Source: CAVONV01 sp963697355 (GTDB taxonomy: Bacteria > Acidobacteriota > Vicinamibacteria > Marinacidobacterales > DATDRI01). Taken from it: a stretch of 64,000 nt of DNA. Made by a program: the position numbers and the translations under genes. The DNA is taken from assembly GCA_963697355.1 (NCBI GenBank), contig CAVONV010000011.1:310001-374000 (forward strand), in the 5' to 3' direction. The notes under the pieces are model-generated. The model was not told the origin of the DNA. It worked only from the letters and a program-made list of their open reading frames with translations, and did not search any database. Shown one piece after another: positions 34,633 to 44,614 of the stretch. Every line of letters begins with the position of its first letter. Position 1 is the stretch's first letter.

Positions 34633-36315
34633 TTGACCATACTCGTCAAAGACAAGCTCTTGACGCAGGAGCAAGTCGACAAGCTTACCCGAGCAAAGAA
34701 GCTTCAGGCGGGATCAGATGAGGATAACATCATACGGATGGGCATTCTCAGCGACGTGGAGATCGCCCAGGCGGTAGCCCGCTATGCCAAGCTGCCGTTC
34801 ATGAAGATCAATCCCCTAGATCTCGACCTCGACATCGTCACGAGTGCCCTCCCAGCCCGTTTCGCTCGGAAGCACTCGATGTGCGCTATCTCGAAACACG
34901 AGTCGAGCGTTACCATTGCAATGGCCAATCCCTTCAACACCGCACCTTTGAGAGACTTACAACAGTTCGGCGGTCTAGAGGTGAAGCTGGTGGTGGCGAC
35001 TCGCAAAGACATCGAGATGGTCAACAAAGGATTCTACGACCTCAAGACATCCCTCAAAGCCGCCGAGACGCAGCTCAATGAGGGTCGATTGAGCTCAATC
35101 GACATCTCAAACCAGGAGTTCCTGTCTGGCCCATCGGTCGAGATGGACCCCACCATGCAACCGGTGGTGACGGCACTAGACAGCCTCTTGAATCATGCCT
35201 TTGACCAACGCGCTTCGGATATCCACATCGAGCCCAAGCGCAACCTTGCTTTGGTTCGATTGCGGATCGACGGCGTGCTTCACGACGTACATGTCATACC
35301 CAAGATCGTCTATCAGGCAGTCGTGAGCCGCATCAAGATGTTGAGTGGCTTGAACATAGCGGAAAAGCGTCGTCCGCAAGACGGTCGCGTCAAACGCAGT
35401 CAGGGAGGTAAGGAGATCGAAATCCGTGTCTCCACCATGCCCACGGTTTTCGGTGAAAAGAGCGTTCTGAGGATCTTCGACCCCGATGTGCTCCTTCAAT
35501 CCGTTGAGGAGCTTGGGTTCTCTGAGAAGGACATGGCCCGATTCATGCCCTTTTTGAGCCGCCGAGAAGGCATCATTTTGGTCACGGGTCCAACAGGGAG
35601 CGGCAAAACGACAACGCTCTATTCTGTTCTACGGCACTTGTCGCGGCCCGAAGTCAACATCGTCACGATCGAGGATCCGGTCGAGCTCATTCATGATGAC
35701 TTCAACCAGGTCCAAATCATGCCGCAAATCGATGTGACCTTCGCCAACGCGATCCGCACCGTCCTCCGGCAAGATCCTGACATCGTGATGGTCGGCGAGA
35801 TCCGGGACACGGTAACGGCCGAAATGGCCGTTCAGGCGGCACTCACCGGGCACCTGGTCTTTTCCACACTTCACACCAATGATGCACCCTCGGCGATAAC
35901 GAGGCTCCTCGACCTCGAAGTCCCTTCGTTCCTGATCGCATCGACCGTCGTCGGCGTCCTCGCGCAACGGCTGGTGCGCGTCATTTGCCAGAAGTGCGCA
36001 GAAGAATACAGTCCGAGACCCGAAGAAGCAGCAGCTCTCAATATTCCATTCGATAAGCTCTCTGCCTACAGGTTCCGTCGTGGAAAAGGGTGCATCCATT
36101 GTCGCCAGACCGGGTATTTCGGACGAAGTGGAATCTTCGAAATCATGCCCATCTCCTCACCTATCCGCAAGCTGATTGTGTCGCGGGCGGAATCACCCGA
36201 AATCGTTCGTGTGGCACGTCAAGAAGAGATGCGGAGCCTCAAGGAGGCAGCGGTGGAAAAGCTTCTGCGGGGTGTAACAACAGTCAGTGACGTGGTCCGG
36301 GTGACAGGGCAGTAA
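34633..36315 (+). CDS. pilB: Type IV pilus assembly / type II secretion ATPase (PilB/GspE)
   Basis: About 560 residues. An N-terminal MshEN-type domain (to about 150) precedes the secretion ATPase. Walker A is GPTGSGKTTT (319-328); the Asp box and Walker B region include VGEIRDTVTAEMA, and the His box is STLHTNDA. A tetracysteine zinc site (CQKC..CIHC) follows. It is a hexameric ATPase driving pilus polymerisation. The start is uncertain: the first permitted codon is TTG 34633 with no good ribosome site. The frame is open upstream to 34540 without ATG, while an ATG-initiated fragment at 34569 is in another frame, so a frameshift there is possible. Confidence 0.92.
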   Translation: MTILVKDKLLTQEQVDKLTRAKKLQAGSDEDNIIRMGILSDVEIAQAVARYAKLPFMKINPLDLDLDIVTSALPARFARKHSMCAISKHESSVTIAMANPFNTAPLRDLQQFGGLEVKLVVATRKDIEMVNKGFYDLKTSLKAAETQLNEGRLSSIDISNQEFLSGPSVEMDPTMQPVVTALDSLLNHAFDQRASDIHIEPKRNLALVRLRIDGVLHDVHVIPKIVYQAVVSRIKMLSGLNIAEKRRPQDGRVKRSQGGKEIEIRVSTMPTVFGEKSVLRIFDPDVLLQSVEELGFSEKDMARFMPFLSRREGIILVTGPTGSGKTTTLYSVLRHLSRPEVNIVTIEDPVELIHDDFNQVQIMPQIDVTFANAIRTVLRQDPDIVMVGEIRDTVTAEMAVQAALTGHLVFSTLHTNDAPSAITRLLDLEVPSFLIASTVVGVLAQRLVRVICQKCAEEYSPRPEEAAALNIPFDKLSAYRFRRGKGCIHCRQTGYFGRSGIFEIMPISSPIRKLIVSRAESPEIVRVARQEEMRSLKEAAVEKLLRGVTTVSDVVRVTGQ

Positions 36316-36320
36316 GACAG

Positions 36321-36337
36321 TACTCAAGTACTCGAGA
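36321..36337. repeat. Short octamer repeat TACTCAAG-TACTCGAG
   Basis: Two units of the period-8 family, 5 bp after the pilB stop, just before the CGCCAAG-type repeat. Confidence 0.6.
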
Positions 36338-36362
36338 ATGACAGCGACGCGAAAACTACGAG

Positions 36363-36463
36363 ATTCAACGCCAAGGCGCCAAGAAACGGAGGCGCGTAGC
36401 AGGCAATCACGGGACCCAATTCCAGGCAGGGCTACTCGGTCGCCTTTGCACCTTTGCGATGGG
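36363..36463. repeat. CGCCAAG-type intergenic repeat, copy 2
   Basis: The left arm is CAACGCCAAGGCGCCAAG and the right arm is CGCCTTTGCACCTTTGCG. The right arm encodes the end of the phoU reading frame on the minus strand (HRKGAKATE then stop). Related copies lie at 17175-17228 and 52909-53000. Confidence 0.65.
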
Positions 36464-37170
36464 AGTTTCTCTCTTTTCCCTCGGACTGTCCTCCTTCGAT
36501 CTCGTCTTCGTCGTAGTAGTCCACCTTGTGCAGGGGCATCACAACGCTGGAAAGAATGTTCAGCACGTGACCCCCTATGCGTTTGTAGTATCGGGTTCCC
36601 AAGCACTTGAGCCACCGTGATACCGGCCTCACAGCTCCCATTCGGCAATTCTCTGCAGGAGCGAGTCGCACCGGTGAGCAATATCGCGCCCCTGCCGGAT
36701 GAGATTGAGTGCCCTCTCCTGGTCGGCTCGGAAATGAAGACCTCGTGAGATGATAGAAGCGCTTCTTCTACTCCATGCCGGATCTCGAGGAGCTCCTGAC
36801 GGATCTCGTCATCAGGTATTGGATCGTCCCAGATATCCATCACCTCTGAGAGGTTCTTGGCGTAGTCGCCCAATCGTTCCACGTCCTTGACCAGACTCAT
36901 CAGGAGCAAACAATGGGGCATATCAGGTGAGTTTCCTTTGAATGTCAGGTGAGCCACTACTTGCTTCCGTACAGTGCGCTCCAGTTGATTGACTTCTTGA
37001 TCCTGTTCATAGATCCGCGTGCGGTCCGAGGGCAGGGCTTTCTTTCCGAAGAATATGTCGCCCGCCTCCACAATCATCTCATTCGTGATCTGCAGCATCC
37101 GAGTGAAATTGTCGCCCATAGCACGAAGTGGATCATTGGATCGGAGGATGGAAAGCAGTTCACGGAGCAT
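36432..37170 (-). pseudogene. phoU: PhoU-family regulator with about three frameshifts
   Basis: It starts MLRELLSILRSNDPLRAMGDNF and keeps PhoU helices (LVKDVERLGDYAKNL) in one frame to about 36745. It then continues as ADQERALNLIRQGRDIAHRC in a second, EAGITVAQVLG in the first, and GTRYYKRIGGHVLNILSS in a third. The total length is not a multiple of three. PhoU proteins bind metals and restrain phosphate uptake. It sits 15 bp after a Na/Pi cotransporter, the usual partner of this PhoU type. Sequencing indels are possible. The last codons are read from an intergenic repeat. Confidence 0.82.
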
Positions 37171-37185
37171 GTTGATTCTCCCTCG

Positions 37186-38346
37186 CTACCGAAGGGCGTT
37201 GTACAAGAATACCAAAGTCCCCGGGATGACGAAGAACATCAAGAGGACGAAGACCAAGGCGACCCAGCGGGCTTGGTACGCCCAACCGGCAAGCCACCGA
37301 GCCGCGGTAAGTGGAATTCGACGTATCCTCTGAACCGGATAGATGATGAGGATTCCACTCACGTTGAAAAAAAGATGCACCAACGCGATTTGTACGCCAA
37401 ATATGCCATTCGGACCCGAAACCGCTAGAGAAGCCAGCAGCGCCGTTATGGTGGTCCCCACGTTGGCGCCAAGAGTGATCGGGAATGCCCGCTCCAAAGT
37501 TATGACACCCGCACCGGCCAAAGGAACGAGCAGAGACGTGGTGATGGAGCTCGACTGCACAGCTACCGTGGCGATCATACCTACGACCATGGCCAGTAAC
37601 GCGTTCGAGCCGAGAACATTGTTAATAAAGCCCTCCACGCGACTCCTCATAGTCGAGCGCATGACTTTGACCAAGGAATAAAGTGCGAAGAAAATGAACA
37701 AGCCGCTGACCACAATCAAAAAAATGCCTTGACTCTGGCCGGAGGCAAACAATGATTCCCCCAAGCTCTTAAACAGGCTCAATCCCGCACTCAATGCTCC
37801 CTTGATCGGACTCTCAAATTTGTAGCCGCCCAAGTTCTGGAAGGCAGTTGCGAAAAAACCTGCCGAGCGTCTCAAGTAGCCCGTGGCCAATTCCAACGGC
37901 AAAAGAATGAGGACACTCATGTAGTTGAAGAAATCGTGGCAGTTGGCCACGGCAAAGGCACGGCGGAACTCGGCTTTGCGCCCCATATGCGCGAGAGAAA
38001 CGATGGTTGCTGTTACCGTTGTTCCGATGTTGGCACCCATGACCATTGGGATGGCATTGGCCAAAGGGAGGGGGTTCTCCGGGGCGGCCACGAGCCCCAC
38101 GATCATCGATGTCGTGACGGAAGAGCTCTGCACGATGCTCGTGGACAGAATGCCCACGAGAAGACCGATGAAGGGGTTCGAGGTCGCCGTAAAGACGGCT
38201 TCCAACACATCCCGCCCCAGCATCTTGAAGCCGTCGCCCAGCCCTTTGACTCCCATGAGGAACACGAAGAGGAGTCCCAGCACCACCAGGGCCCGGACGA
38301 GGGGGTGCATTTCTGCGCTGCGATGCTGCTCAGTTTCAGTAATCAT
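37186..38346 (-). CDS. Na+/phosphate cotransporter (NptA/PNaS family)
   Basis: A 386-residue membrane protein with two inverted-repeat halves. Each carries the QSSS motif (IVQSSSVTTS and AVQSSSITTS) followed by a GANIGTT / GANVGTT loop, diagnostic of type II Na/Pi cotransporters. It imports or exports phosphate with sodium. The phoU-like gene follows on the same strand. A YjbB-type role in export is also possible. Confidence 0.93.
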   Translation of the reverse strand: MITETEQHRSAEMHPLVRALVVLGLLFVFLMGVKGLGDGFKMLGRDVLEAVFTATSNPFIGLLVGILSTSIVQSSSVTTSMIVGLVAAPENPLPLANAIPMVMGANIGTTVTATIVSLAHMGRKAEFRRAFAVANCHDFFNYMSVLILLPLELATGYLRRSAGFFATAFQNLGGYKFESPIKGALSAGLSLFKSLGESLFASGQSQGIFLIVVSGLFIFFALYSLVKVMRSTMRSRVEGFINNVLGSNALLAMVVGMIATVAVQSSSITTSLLVPLAGAGVITLERAFPITLGANVGTTITALLASLAVSGPNGIFGVQIALVHLFFNVSGILIIYPVQRIRRIPLTAARWLAGWAYQARWVALVFVLLMFFVIPGTLVFLYNALR

Positions 38347-38449
38347 GAATTAACGCCGATTGAATATTAACGAGCCGTTCTTGATACCTCAAGAACCGCT
38401 ATGGGTCAAGTTGATAAACGAGCCTCAAAGGAAATTAACCTGATTGTAA

Positions 38450-38477
38450 CTTCGGGGTGGACTCCACAACCCCGAAG
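38450..38477. repeat. Perfect hairpin CTTCGGGGT / ACCCCGAAG
   Basis: A 9-bp perfect stem with a 10-base loop, between the AmmeMemoRadiSam A stop and the cotransporter start. There is no strong T-run on either side, so it may be a weak terminator of the upstream minus-strand genes or a protein-binding site. Confidence 0.45.
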
Positions 38478-38519
38478 AGAGAGCCTACGATGAGGTGGAT
38501 GCAAAGTGTCACGAGAAGA

Positions 38520-39071
38520 TCATTTCTCATCAATAACATCCGCCTCAAACGTGAAAACCTCCGTTTCCTTATCCTTCCAGGCATCCCCGGAAAGACCTGC
38601 TTTTCGGCAGGTCTCTTTCAGAAACCTCTCTCGATCCCAACCTCTCTCCGCAGCAACCTGAGGAAGGAGAAGTCCTCGATGTTGTTCGCCGGTAATCAAG
38701 AGGCCATGTCGACCGGGCTCCAAGTCTTCGATGCGCTCCAATTTGGTCAATGGTGTAAGTACCGAGACCGAGATCCGCAAGTTTGGAAGTTCTTCCAACG
38801 TCACCGGGGAAAAACGGTAATCCTGGGTCGCTGCGGCGACTGCGCAACGAGCCACAGTCTCATGCAAGGGGTAGAGGGCTTCGCTGTACCCTATACATCC
38901 ACAAAGATGTCCGTCTCGATCCAAGGTGACGAACGCTGCCCCGAGTTCTTCGAGCCGGGGATCAACGGGGGCGCCATCGGACCAACACCGATTGCCACCA
39001 TGCTCGAGATGGATCTCGATGCTCCGACGGGCGATTTCCAGCAGCTTTTGTCGCTGCTCAGAAGTCAACAT
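38520..39071 (-). CDS. amrA: AmmeMemoRadiSam system protein A (AMMECR1 domain)
   Basis: 183 residues from ATG 39071 (an in-frame TTG at 39092 overlaps the amrB stop and is the alternative). AMMECR1 landmarks: AFVTLDRDGHLCGCIGY with the conserved LRGCIG-like element, RFSPVTLEEL, ISVSVLTPL, HGLLI and GLLLPQVA. The domain is shared with human AMMECR1; the biochemical function is unsettled. It is next to protein B, as in the three-part AmmeMemoRadiSam system, but no radical SAM partner is adjacent. Confidence 0.92.
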   Translation of the reverse strand: MLTSEQRQKLLEIARRSIEIHLEHGGNRCWSDGAPVDPRLEELGAAFVTLDRDGHLCGCIGYSEALYPLHETVARCAVAAATQDYRFSPVTLEELPNLRISVSVLTPLTKLERIEDLEPGRHGLLITGEQHRGLLLPQVAAERGWDRERFLKETCRKAGLSGDAWKDKETEVFTFEADVIDEK

Positions 39072-39088
39072 CGAAGATACCCATACCG

Positions 39089-39940
39089 TCAACGGAACAT
39101 CGCTGCCGAGAGATAGCCGACGACCTGGAGCTTGTCACCGGTCACGTCGCCTGAATCTCCATAACGCATCAGCCGAGCCTTCGTTGCTCCGAGAATCTTC
39201 GCGGCCATCATGACCGCAACCATAGGTCCCCCACCACATGCATGCTCGTGGTCGCTCTCCAGCAAATCCATCAGCCCTCGGTCGTCGAAGTCCTCTACGA
39301 ATCGACCGACCTTTCCGTCCATGCGAGCGGCCACCTCCGCCGACTTGTAGTGAGACAGGTCGGAACTTGCAACGAGTAGTACCCGTTTGGATGTCTCTGA
39401 CACCCCACCTGCAATCGCTTGAGCAATGCTCTCAACGTTTTCTCTTCTTTGGTCTCCAATCACAATAGGCACAATCGATATCTCGGAGCTCAGCACCTGG
39501 AGGAAAGGAACCTGCATTTCGAGACAATGCTCTCGATCGTGTGCCTCCACAATGAAACGGATCTCGCTAGCCCGAGCTTCTATGGCTGTGGCCAGTCTTT
39601 CATCGACCGCGATACAGCCCAGTGGCGTCTCGAACCGACCGCGCGGAAAAACAGAAGCCCCCCTGAAATGCTCATAGTGGGAAGGGCCCACCAGAACCGC
39701 TGTGTCGAAACGAGACTCCTCCAGGAGACGATAGCCCGCCGCTGCAATGGGTCCCGAGTATCGAAGCCCGGCGTGGGGGCTAATCAAACCCACCAATTCG
39801 CCAGATTCTTCAATCGGCTCGTTACCTTCGATGAGCTCTCGAATGGTCTGGCTGAGAATGTGAGGTTGACCTGGATACCAAGTACCCGCAATGGGAGATC
39901 GTCGTATGGGTGACCCAAAGGCGTTTTCGTCGGGAGACAT
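39089..39940 (-). CDS. amrB: AmmeMemoRadiSam system protein B (MEMO1 family)
   Basis: 283 residues. MEMO family landmarks: RSPIAGTWYPG, the dioxygenase-like GLISPHAGLRYSGP, LVGPSHYEHFRG, ASSDLSHY and ACGGGPMVAV. The fold is related to class III extradiol dioxygenases; His residues of the site are retained. The gene ends overlapping or abutting amrA on the same strand. The role in bacteria is not established. Confidence 0.93.
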   Translation of the reverse strand: MSPDENAFGSPIRRSPIAGTWYPGQPHILSQTIRELIEGNEPIEESGELVGLISPHAGLRYSGPIAAAGYRLLEESRFDTAVLVGPSHYEHFRGASVFPRGRFETPLGCIAVDERLATAIEARASEIRFIVEAHDREHCLEMQVPFLQVLSSEISIVPIVIGDQRRENVESIAQAIAGGVSETSKRVLLVASSDLSHYKSAEVAARMDGKVGRFVEDFDDRGLMDLLESDHEHACGGGPMVAVMMAAKILGATKARLMRYGDSGDVTGDKLQVVGYLSAAMFR

Positions 39941-40001
39941 AAGCCGGCCTCAATGAATGGGCTCGTTGTATCAGGAGCCGCCCTATTCTCCCCGATCAAC
40001 C

Positions 40002-40688
40002 TCAATGGCTCAAGTCGGCGGATGGAGGGGGAGACTCTCGAGAATTCAGGTCAAGGGTGCCGACGGGTCTCTCTGCCGCCCGAGTCCGCCTACGACGAAA
40101 CTGCAGAATCAAGCCGTAGGCGATGAAACCAACCGCTATTGCCACCAGCATCAGGATGGCTACGGTTATGTAGTTCTCCTTCACATATTGCAGCGCACGG
40201 TCGCCATATCGGACAGCCATGGCCGCCTCGAAGAAGTAGCGCGCGCCCCGGCTCAACAGCAACGCCACCAAAAAGCGTGGGAAGGAAACACCAAAAATCC
40301 CGGCGCTAAGCACGAATATTTTGAAGGGCAACGGCGGGGGCCATAAGGCGGGGACAATCAGTGCCCAAAGGCCATAACGCTGGAATGTGTCGAGAACGGA
40401 TCTGAGCTTGCCTTCCGGGTACTTCCTCTTGAGAAAGCCATAGCCCTTCCACCGTCCAAGCCAATAGAGGGCGGCACAACCCGTCACGGATCCAAGGGTG
40501 GCCATCAAGGCGTAGAAGTAAGCGTAATCCTTGAATCGAGTACAAAAATAAATGATGAGGAGATCGTTGATCTCGGGAAGCGAAATGAAGGAAGAGTCCA
40601 AAAAAGCGATGAAGAAAAGACCAAAACCTCCCCAGAAGCTACCCATTCCCGCAATGATGTGTTGAAGATAATCTGGCAAGCGTAGCAT
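40002..40688 (-). CDS. DedA-family (VTT domain) membrane protein
   Basis: 228 residues from ATG 40688. A longer frame to 40796 would run through the palindromic terminator and is rejected. Residues include SFISLPEINDLLIIYF and LGRWKGYGFLKRK, with about five membrane segments and a basic C-terminal tail. DedA proteins act in lipid carrier recycling and membrane homeostasis. It is minus strand, 61 bp after amrB starts. Confidence 0.85.
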   Translation of the reverse strand: MLRLPDYLQHIIAGMGSFWGGFGLFFIAFLDSSFISLPEINDLLIIYFCTRFKDYAYFYALMATLGSVTGCAALYWLGRWKGYGFLKRKYPEGKLRSVLDTFQRYGLWALIVPALWPPPLPFKIFVLSAGIFGVSFPRFLVALLLSRGARYFFEAAMAVRYGDRALQYVKENYITVAILMLVAIAVGFIAYGLILQFRRRRTRAAERPVGTLDLNSRESPPPSADLSH

Positions 40689-40761
40689 CAGGGGGCTACT
40701 CTCTCTCGGGGCGTTGGGATGATGTGTAAACCGACAGCTTATACCAATCACACAAGAAACA

Positions 40762-40789
40762 GGGGCGCAGTGAAATTGCACTGCGCCCC
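40762..40789 (-). terminator. Strong hairpin after degP-like gene
   Basis: GGGGCGCAGTG and CACTGCGCCCC form a perfect 11-bp stem with a 6-base loop. Read on the minus strand it is followed by TGTTTCTTGT. It lies 28 bp after the protease stop, so it most likely terminates that gene before the DedA gene. Confidence 0.8.
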
Positions 40790-40817
40790 CGTTCAATCCT
40801 ATCGACTAGGAACGAAG

Positions 40818-42383
40818 CTATTTGAGCTCAACGGGAATCCAAAGGAAGCTCGAAGCACCTCGCGCCACGCGCTCGATGCGAAGAAGGAGATCGTCACCCT
40901 GCGGCACTTCCCGCATGATCCGCTCGAGATCCTCGACACCCCCGACTTTCTGACGATTAGCCTCGACGATGATGTCTCCTCGGCGGAGACCGGCCTCGGA
41001 CGCCGGACCATCCGGATCGACGGCAACCAAAATAACACCGGACGGCGAAGTAGCACCCATCTGTTGGGCTAGCTGCCCTGTGAGGTCCTGCGCAGTGACG
41101 CCGAGCCGCCCCGGTTCATCGCCGCTAGTGGGCTCGCCACCCTGCGCGATTGTCGCATCCGCCCGTTTACCTAGGGTGACCCGAGCGGTGTGGAGCTTGC
41201 CATCGCGATAGTACTTCACCTCTGCCGTATCCCCTGGGACGAGGTCGGCGACCAGGTGCACCAAATGCGTATTCGACTCGACCGGCTTTCCCTCGAGCTC
41301 GACGATGATATCCCCCGCTCTGATCCCTGCCTGGCCGGCCGGCGACTCGTCTCCGAGAATATCGCTCACGAGAGCGCCTTTCTGGCCCTCCAGACCAAAT
41401 CCGCGCGCCAAATCGGGCGTCAGAGCTTGGATGCTCACCCCAAGCCACCCTCGCGTCACACTTCCATGGTCGACGAGTTGGTTGTAGACCTTGCGCGCCA
41501 TGTTGGACGGAATCGCAAAGCCAATGCCCATATTGCCGCCGCTCGATGACACAATATTCGAGTTGATTCCTACGATTTCGCCATTCAGATTCACCAATGG
41601 ACCACCGGAGTTGCCTGGATTGATTGCCGCATCCGTTTGAATGAAATCGTCATAGTTGCCTTGACCGATGATACGACCCTTGGCACTGATGATCCCGGCC
41701 GTGATGGTGTGCCCGAATCCAAACGGATTTCCCATCGCCAGAACCCACTCTCCAACCGCCATTTGATCGGAATCACCTAGACCTGCCACAGGCAGCGGAC
41801 TATCGGTCTCAATTTTGATCACAGCAAGGTCGGTCTCGGGATCCGTACCAACCACAGTGGCTTGGACCACGTTCTCGTCGGACAACTGCACGTCTATCTC
41901 ATCAGCACGCTCGACAACGTGATTATTCGTGATGATGTAACCGGCCGCGTCGACAATGACCCCCGAACCTAGACTCGTGCGCCGTTGCTGAGTGGGCGTC
42001 CCATCGAAAAACCTCTCAAAAAACTCGTCGAATGGACCGCCCGTGCGCGGGTGTTGGAAGTCACCGGCAACCTGTTCCGTCGTGATATTCACGACGGCGG
42101 GTCCCACTTGTTCGGCAACTCTGGCAAAAGCCCGAGAAAGATCCGTGGGGTCGGGATACTCGACCGTTGCATCGGAGCTTTTTTTCTCAGCAGAGGGCAT
42201 GGTCAGTGGTTTCGGCACCGTCTTGGGCACGCCCATTTCTGCCGAACCTGCGGCCAAAGGCCCCAAGGCGACCGCTAAGGCCAAGAATATGCCGGAGACT
42301 CCCGCAACAGCTGCGAAAACCCGGAGCCATCTCGACTGACGAGGCGGGCGGTAACCATTGGGCTGGTGTGGATTGGGATTCAT
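40818..42383 (-). CDS. degP: Do-family periplasmic serine protease (DegP/DegQ-like)
   Basis: 521 residues from ATG 42383, preceded by GAGGAG. An N-terminal signal anchor (about 18-40) is followed by a low-complexity linker. The trypsin-like domain has the triad His in TNNHVVE, Asp in TDLAVIKI and Ser in GNSGGPLV. Two PDZ domains follow (RGWLGVSIQ.. and RLGVTAQDL..). It degrades or refolds misfolded envelope proteins. It is on the minus strand after the beta-barrel gene region; the two are divergent from nothing obvious. Confidence 0.93.
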   Translation of the reverse strand: MNPNPHQPNGYRPPRQSRWLRVFAAVAGVSGIFLALAVALGPLAAGSAEMGVPKTVPKPLTMPSAEKKSSDATVEYPDPTDLSRAFARVAEQVGPAVVNITTEQVAGDFQHPRTGGPFDEFFERFFDGTPTQQRRTSLGSGVIVDAAGYIITNNHVVERADEIDVQLSDENVVQATVVGTDPETDLAVIKIETDSPLPVAGLGDSDQMAVGEWVLAMGNPFGFGHTITAGIISAKGRIIGQGNYDDFIQTDAAINPGNSGGPLVNLNGEIVGINSNIVSSSGGNMGIGFAIPSNMARKVYNQLVDHGSVTRGWLGVSIQALTPDLARGFGLEGQKGALVSDILGDESPAGQAGIRAGDIIVELEGKPVESNTHLVHLVADLVPGDTAEVKYYRDGKLHTARVTLGKRADATIAQGGEPTSGDEPGRLGVTAQDLTGQLAQQMGATSPSGVILVAVDPDGPASEAGLRRGDIIVEANRQKVGGVEDLERIMREVPQGDDLLLRIERVARGASSFLWIPVELK

Positions 42384-42493
42384 TCTTATGCTCCTCGACT
42401 CGATGTTCTTGAGGCTCTGATGAGCCAGTCTAGACACTAAACCAACCAGTACGCCCTACATTATAGCAAGGTCGTGGAATAACTCGACGGCTA

Positions 42494-43162
42494 TTAGAAG
42501 CGGGCGGTGAATCCAAAGGCGATCTGGCTGGCGTCCAAATCGAAATCACCGTAGTCCCAGAAATCACCCCCATGTTGTGCCCATACCCAGTGGCGCCGAT
42601 ATTCCCCGAAGACAAGGAATCCTCTCGTGACAGTGACTTCAATCCCTGCGGCAGCATACCCGCCGAATCCGATTCCGCTGTCACGAAAACGCGCATCAAA
42701 AACGTCGAAGGTCACAAAATCGATGAACTCACCCTGCTCTTTGTACTCATACGGATAGAGGCCGAAGCCACCGGCCACGTAGGGAGACACGATGCGAAAC
42801 TTGCCCAGGGGTAGAAATCTGAGTCCCGTGGTCAACGGCACCACCGTCAGACTCATTTCTTGTCGGATCTCCGTCCCGTCGTCCCGCACAAATTCACGGT
42901 AGTGCGTGTTGACCCGGCGGCTATAGACATCCACACCGAAGGCCAAGTCGACGAACTCATTCAGCTCAACGGTGAACTCGGCACCACCGAAAATGAAGTT
43001 GAAGTCGCTCACGAGGACATTGAACGTCTCAGTATTCTCCAGCCATAGTTCGCTATTCCCGACCGGCGAATATTTTCCTATCCTGACGGTAAATGACCCG
43101 GCTTGTCCCGAACGCGCTAGAAATAACATCGCCACCAAAAGGAATGTAACCTTCGCTCTCAT
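42494..43162 (-). CDS. Outer-membrane beta-barrel protein
   Basis: A 222-residue protein. The signal peptide (about 1-21) is followed by alternating hydrophobic/polar strands rich in Tyr, Gly and Phe. It ends ..IAFGFTARF, with a C-terminal Phe as in barrels recognised by the BAM complex. It is OmpW/OmpA-barrel sized (8 strands). Ligand unknown. Confidence 0.78.
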   Translation of the reverse strand: MRAKVTFLLVAMLFLARSGQAGSFTVRIGKYSPVGNSELWLENTETFNVLVSDFNFIFGGAEFTVELNEFVDLAFGVDVYSRRVNTHYREFVRDDGTEIRQEMSLTVVPLTTGLRFLPLGKFRIVSPYVAGGFGLYPYEYKEQGEFIDFVTFDVFDARFRDSGIGFGGYAAAGIEVTVTRGFLVFGEYRRHWVWAQHGGDFWDYGDFDLDASQIAFGFTARF

Positions 43163-43384
43163 AGCTTCCTCGATTCATTTGGGGGGCCGCATCTTACCGT
43201 TGAGAGCTGCAGAAGGCATGCCAGCAACAAACAGTGACGTTATCGTCCTATTTGCAGTTACTTATCAGGGAATGAAGATATTTGAAAGCAGAAGATCGTC
43301 CTCAAGAGAGGACAATAAGAGGCAGGAAACCAACGATAAGGAGATAGGAGGAAGGAGGGTCCACTACTTTCTACTCGCTTTCTC

Positions 43385-44242
<858 letters not shown>

Positions 44243-44330
44243 TTCATTCCCACCTACGGTGTTTCTCTCGGGTCAGATTCATCAACACCATCACCCACGA
44301 AGTCACACGAGTGCCCTGGTTCATTATTAA

Positions 44331-44458
44331 GGTCACGAACCGAGGACGTCGAGGCGCCCGGATGGCAAGGCGCGAGGAGTGAATGATATCTGGATATATG
44401 ACCGACGAGCAACGCGGCCAGGCGGGATGGATCAGCATTCTCGGTTCGTTTCGTGACC
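44331..44458. repeat. 128-bp element bounded by inverted repeats
   Basis: GGTCACGAACCGAG at 44331-44344 is the reverse complement of 44440-44458, apart from a 5-base insertion (CTCGGTTCG-TTTCG-TGACC). The interior has GGATGGCAAGGCGCGAGGAG and GATATCTGGATATATG. It looks like a MITE-like or structured interspersed element. No target-site duplication is certain. Confidence 0.5.
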
Positions 44459-44473
44459 GTATCTTAGAACCCA

Positions 44474-44502
44474 TTGACAGTTTGGTGGCCCTCCGATATA
44501 TT
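44474..44502 (+). promoter_or_regulatory. Sigma-70-type promoter
   Basis: TTGACA (44474-44479) and TATATT (44497-44502) with a 17-base spacer, about 105 bp before the ATG of the small membrane-protein gene. It matches the housekeeping consensus almost perfectly. Confidence 0.75.
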
Positions 44503-44614
44503 CTCGCTAGCCGAGATTCATACCTTTTTTGAAGCAACTCGTCTCTGCCGGCACAGTCAGGTTCCTTAAAACGAACCATCGGCTCATGGGACGCTATTCG
44601 GCAAGGAGCGTCGG

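Larger units (their letters stand above)
44243..44614. other. 372-bp intergenic region
   Basis: No supported gene. It contains the 128-bp inverted-repeat-bounded element at 44331-44458 and, on the plus strand, a sigma-70-like promoter at 44474-44502 for the following gene. A 111-codon open frame on the minus strand crosses the element and is treated as spurious. Confidence 0.6.

Noticed and set aside
44244..44579. 111-codon open frame on the minus strand
   Set aside because: It crosses the inverted-repeat element and has no protein-like features; more likely a by-product of the element.
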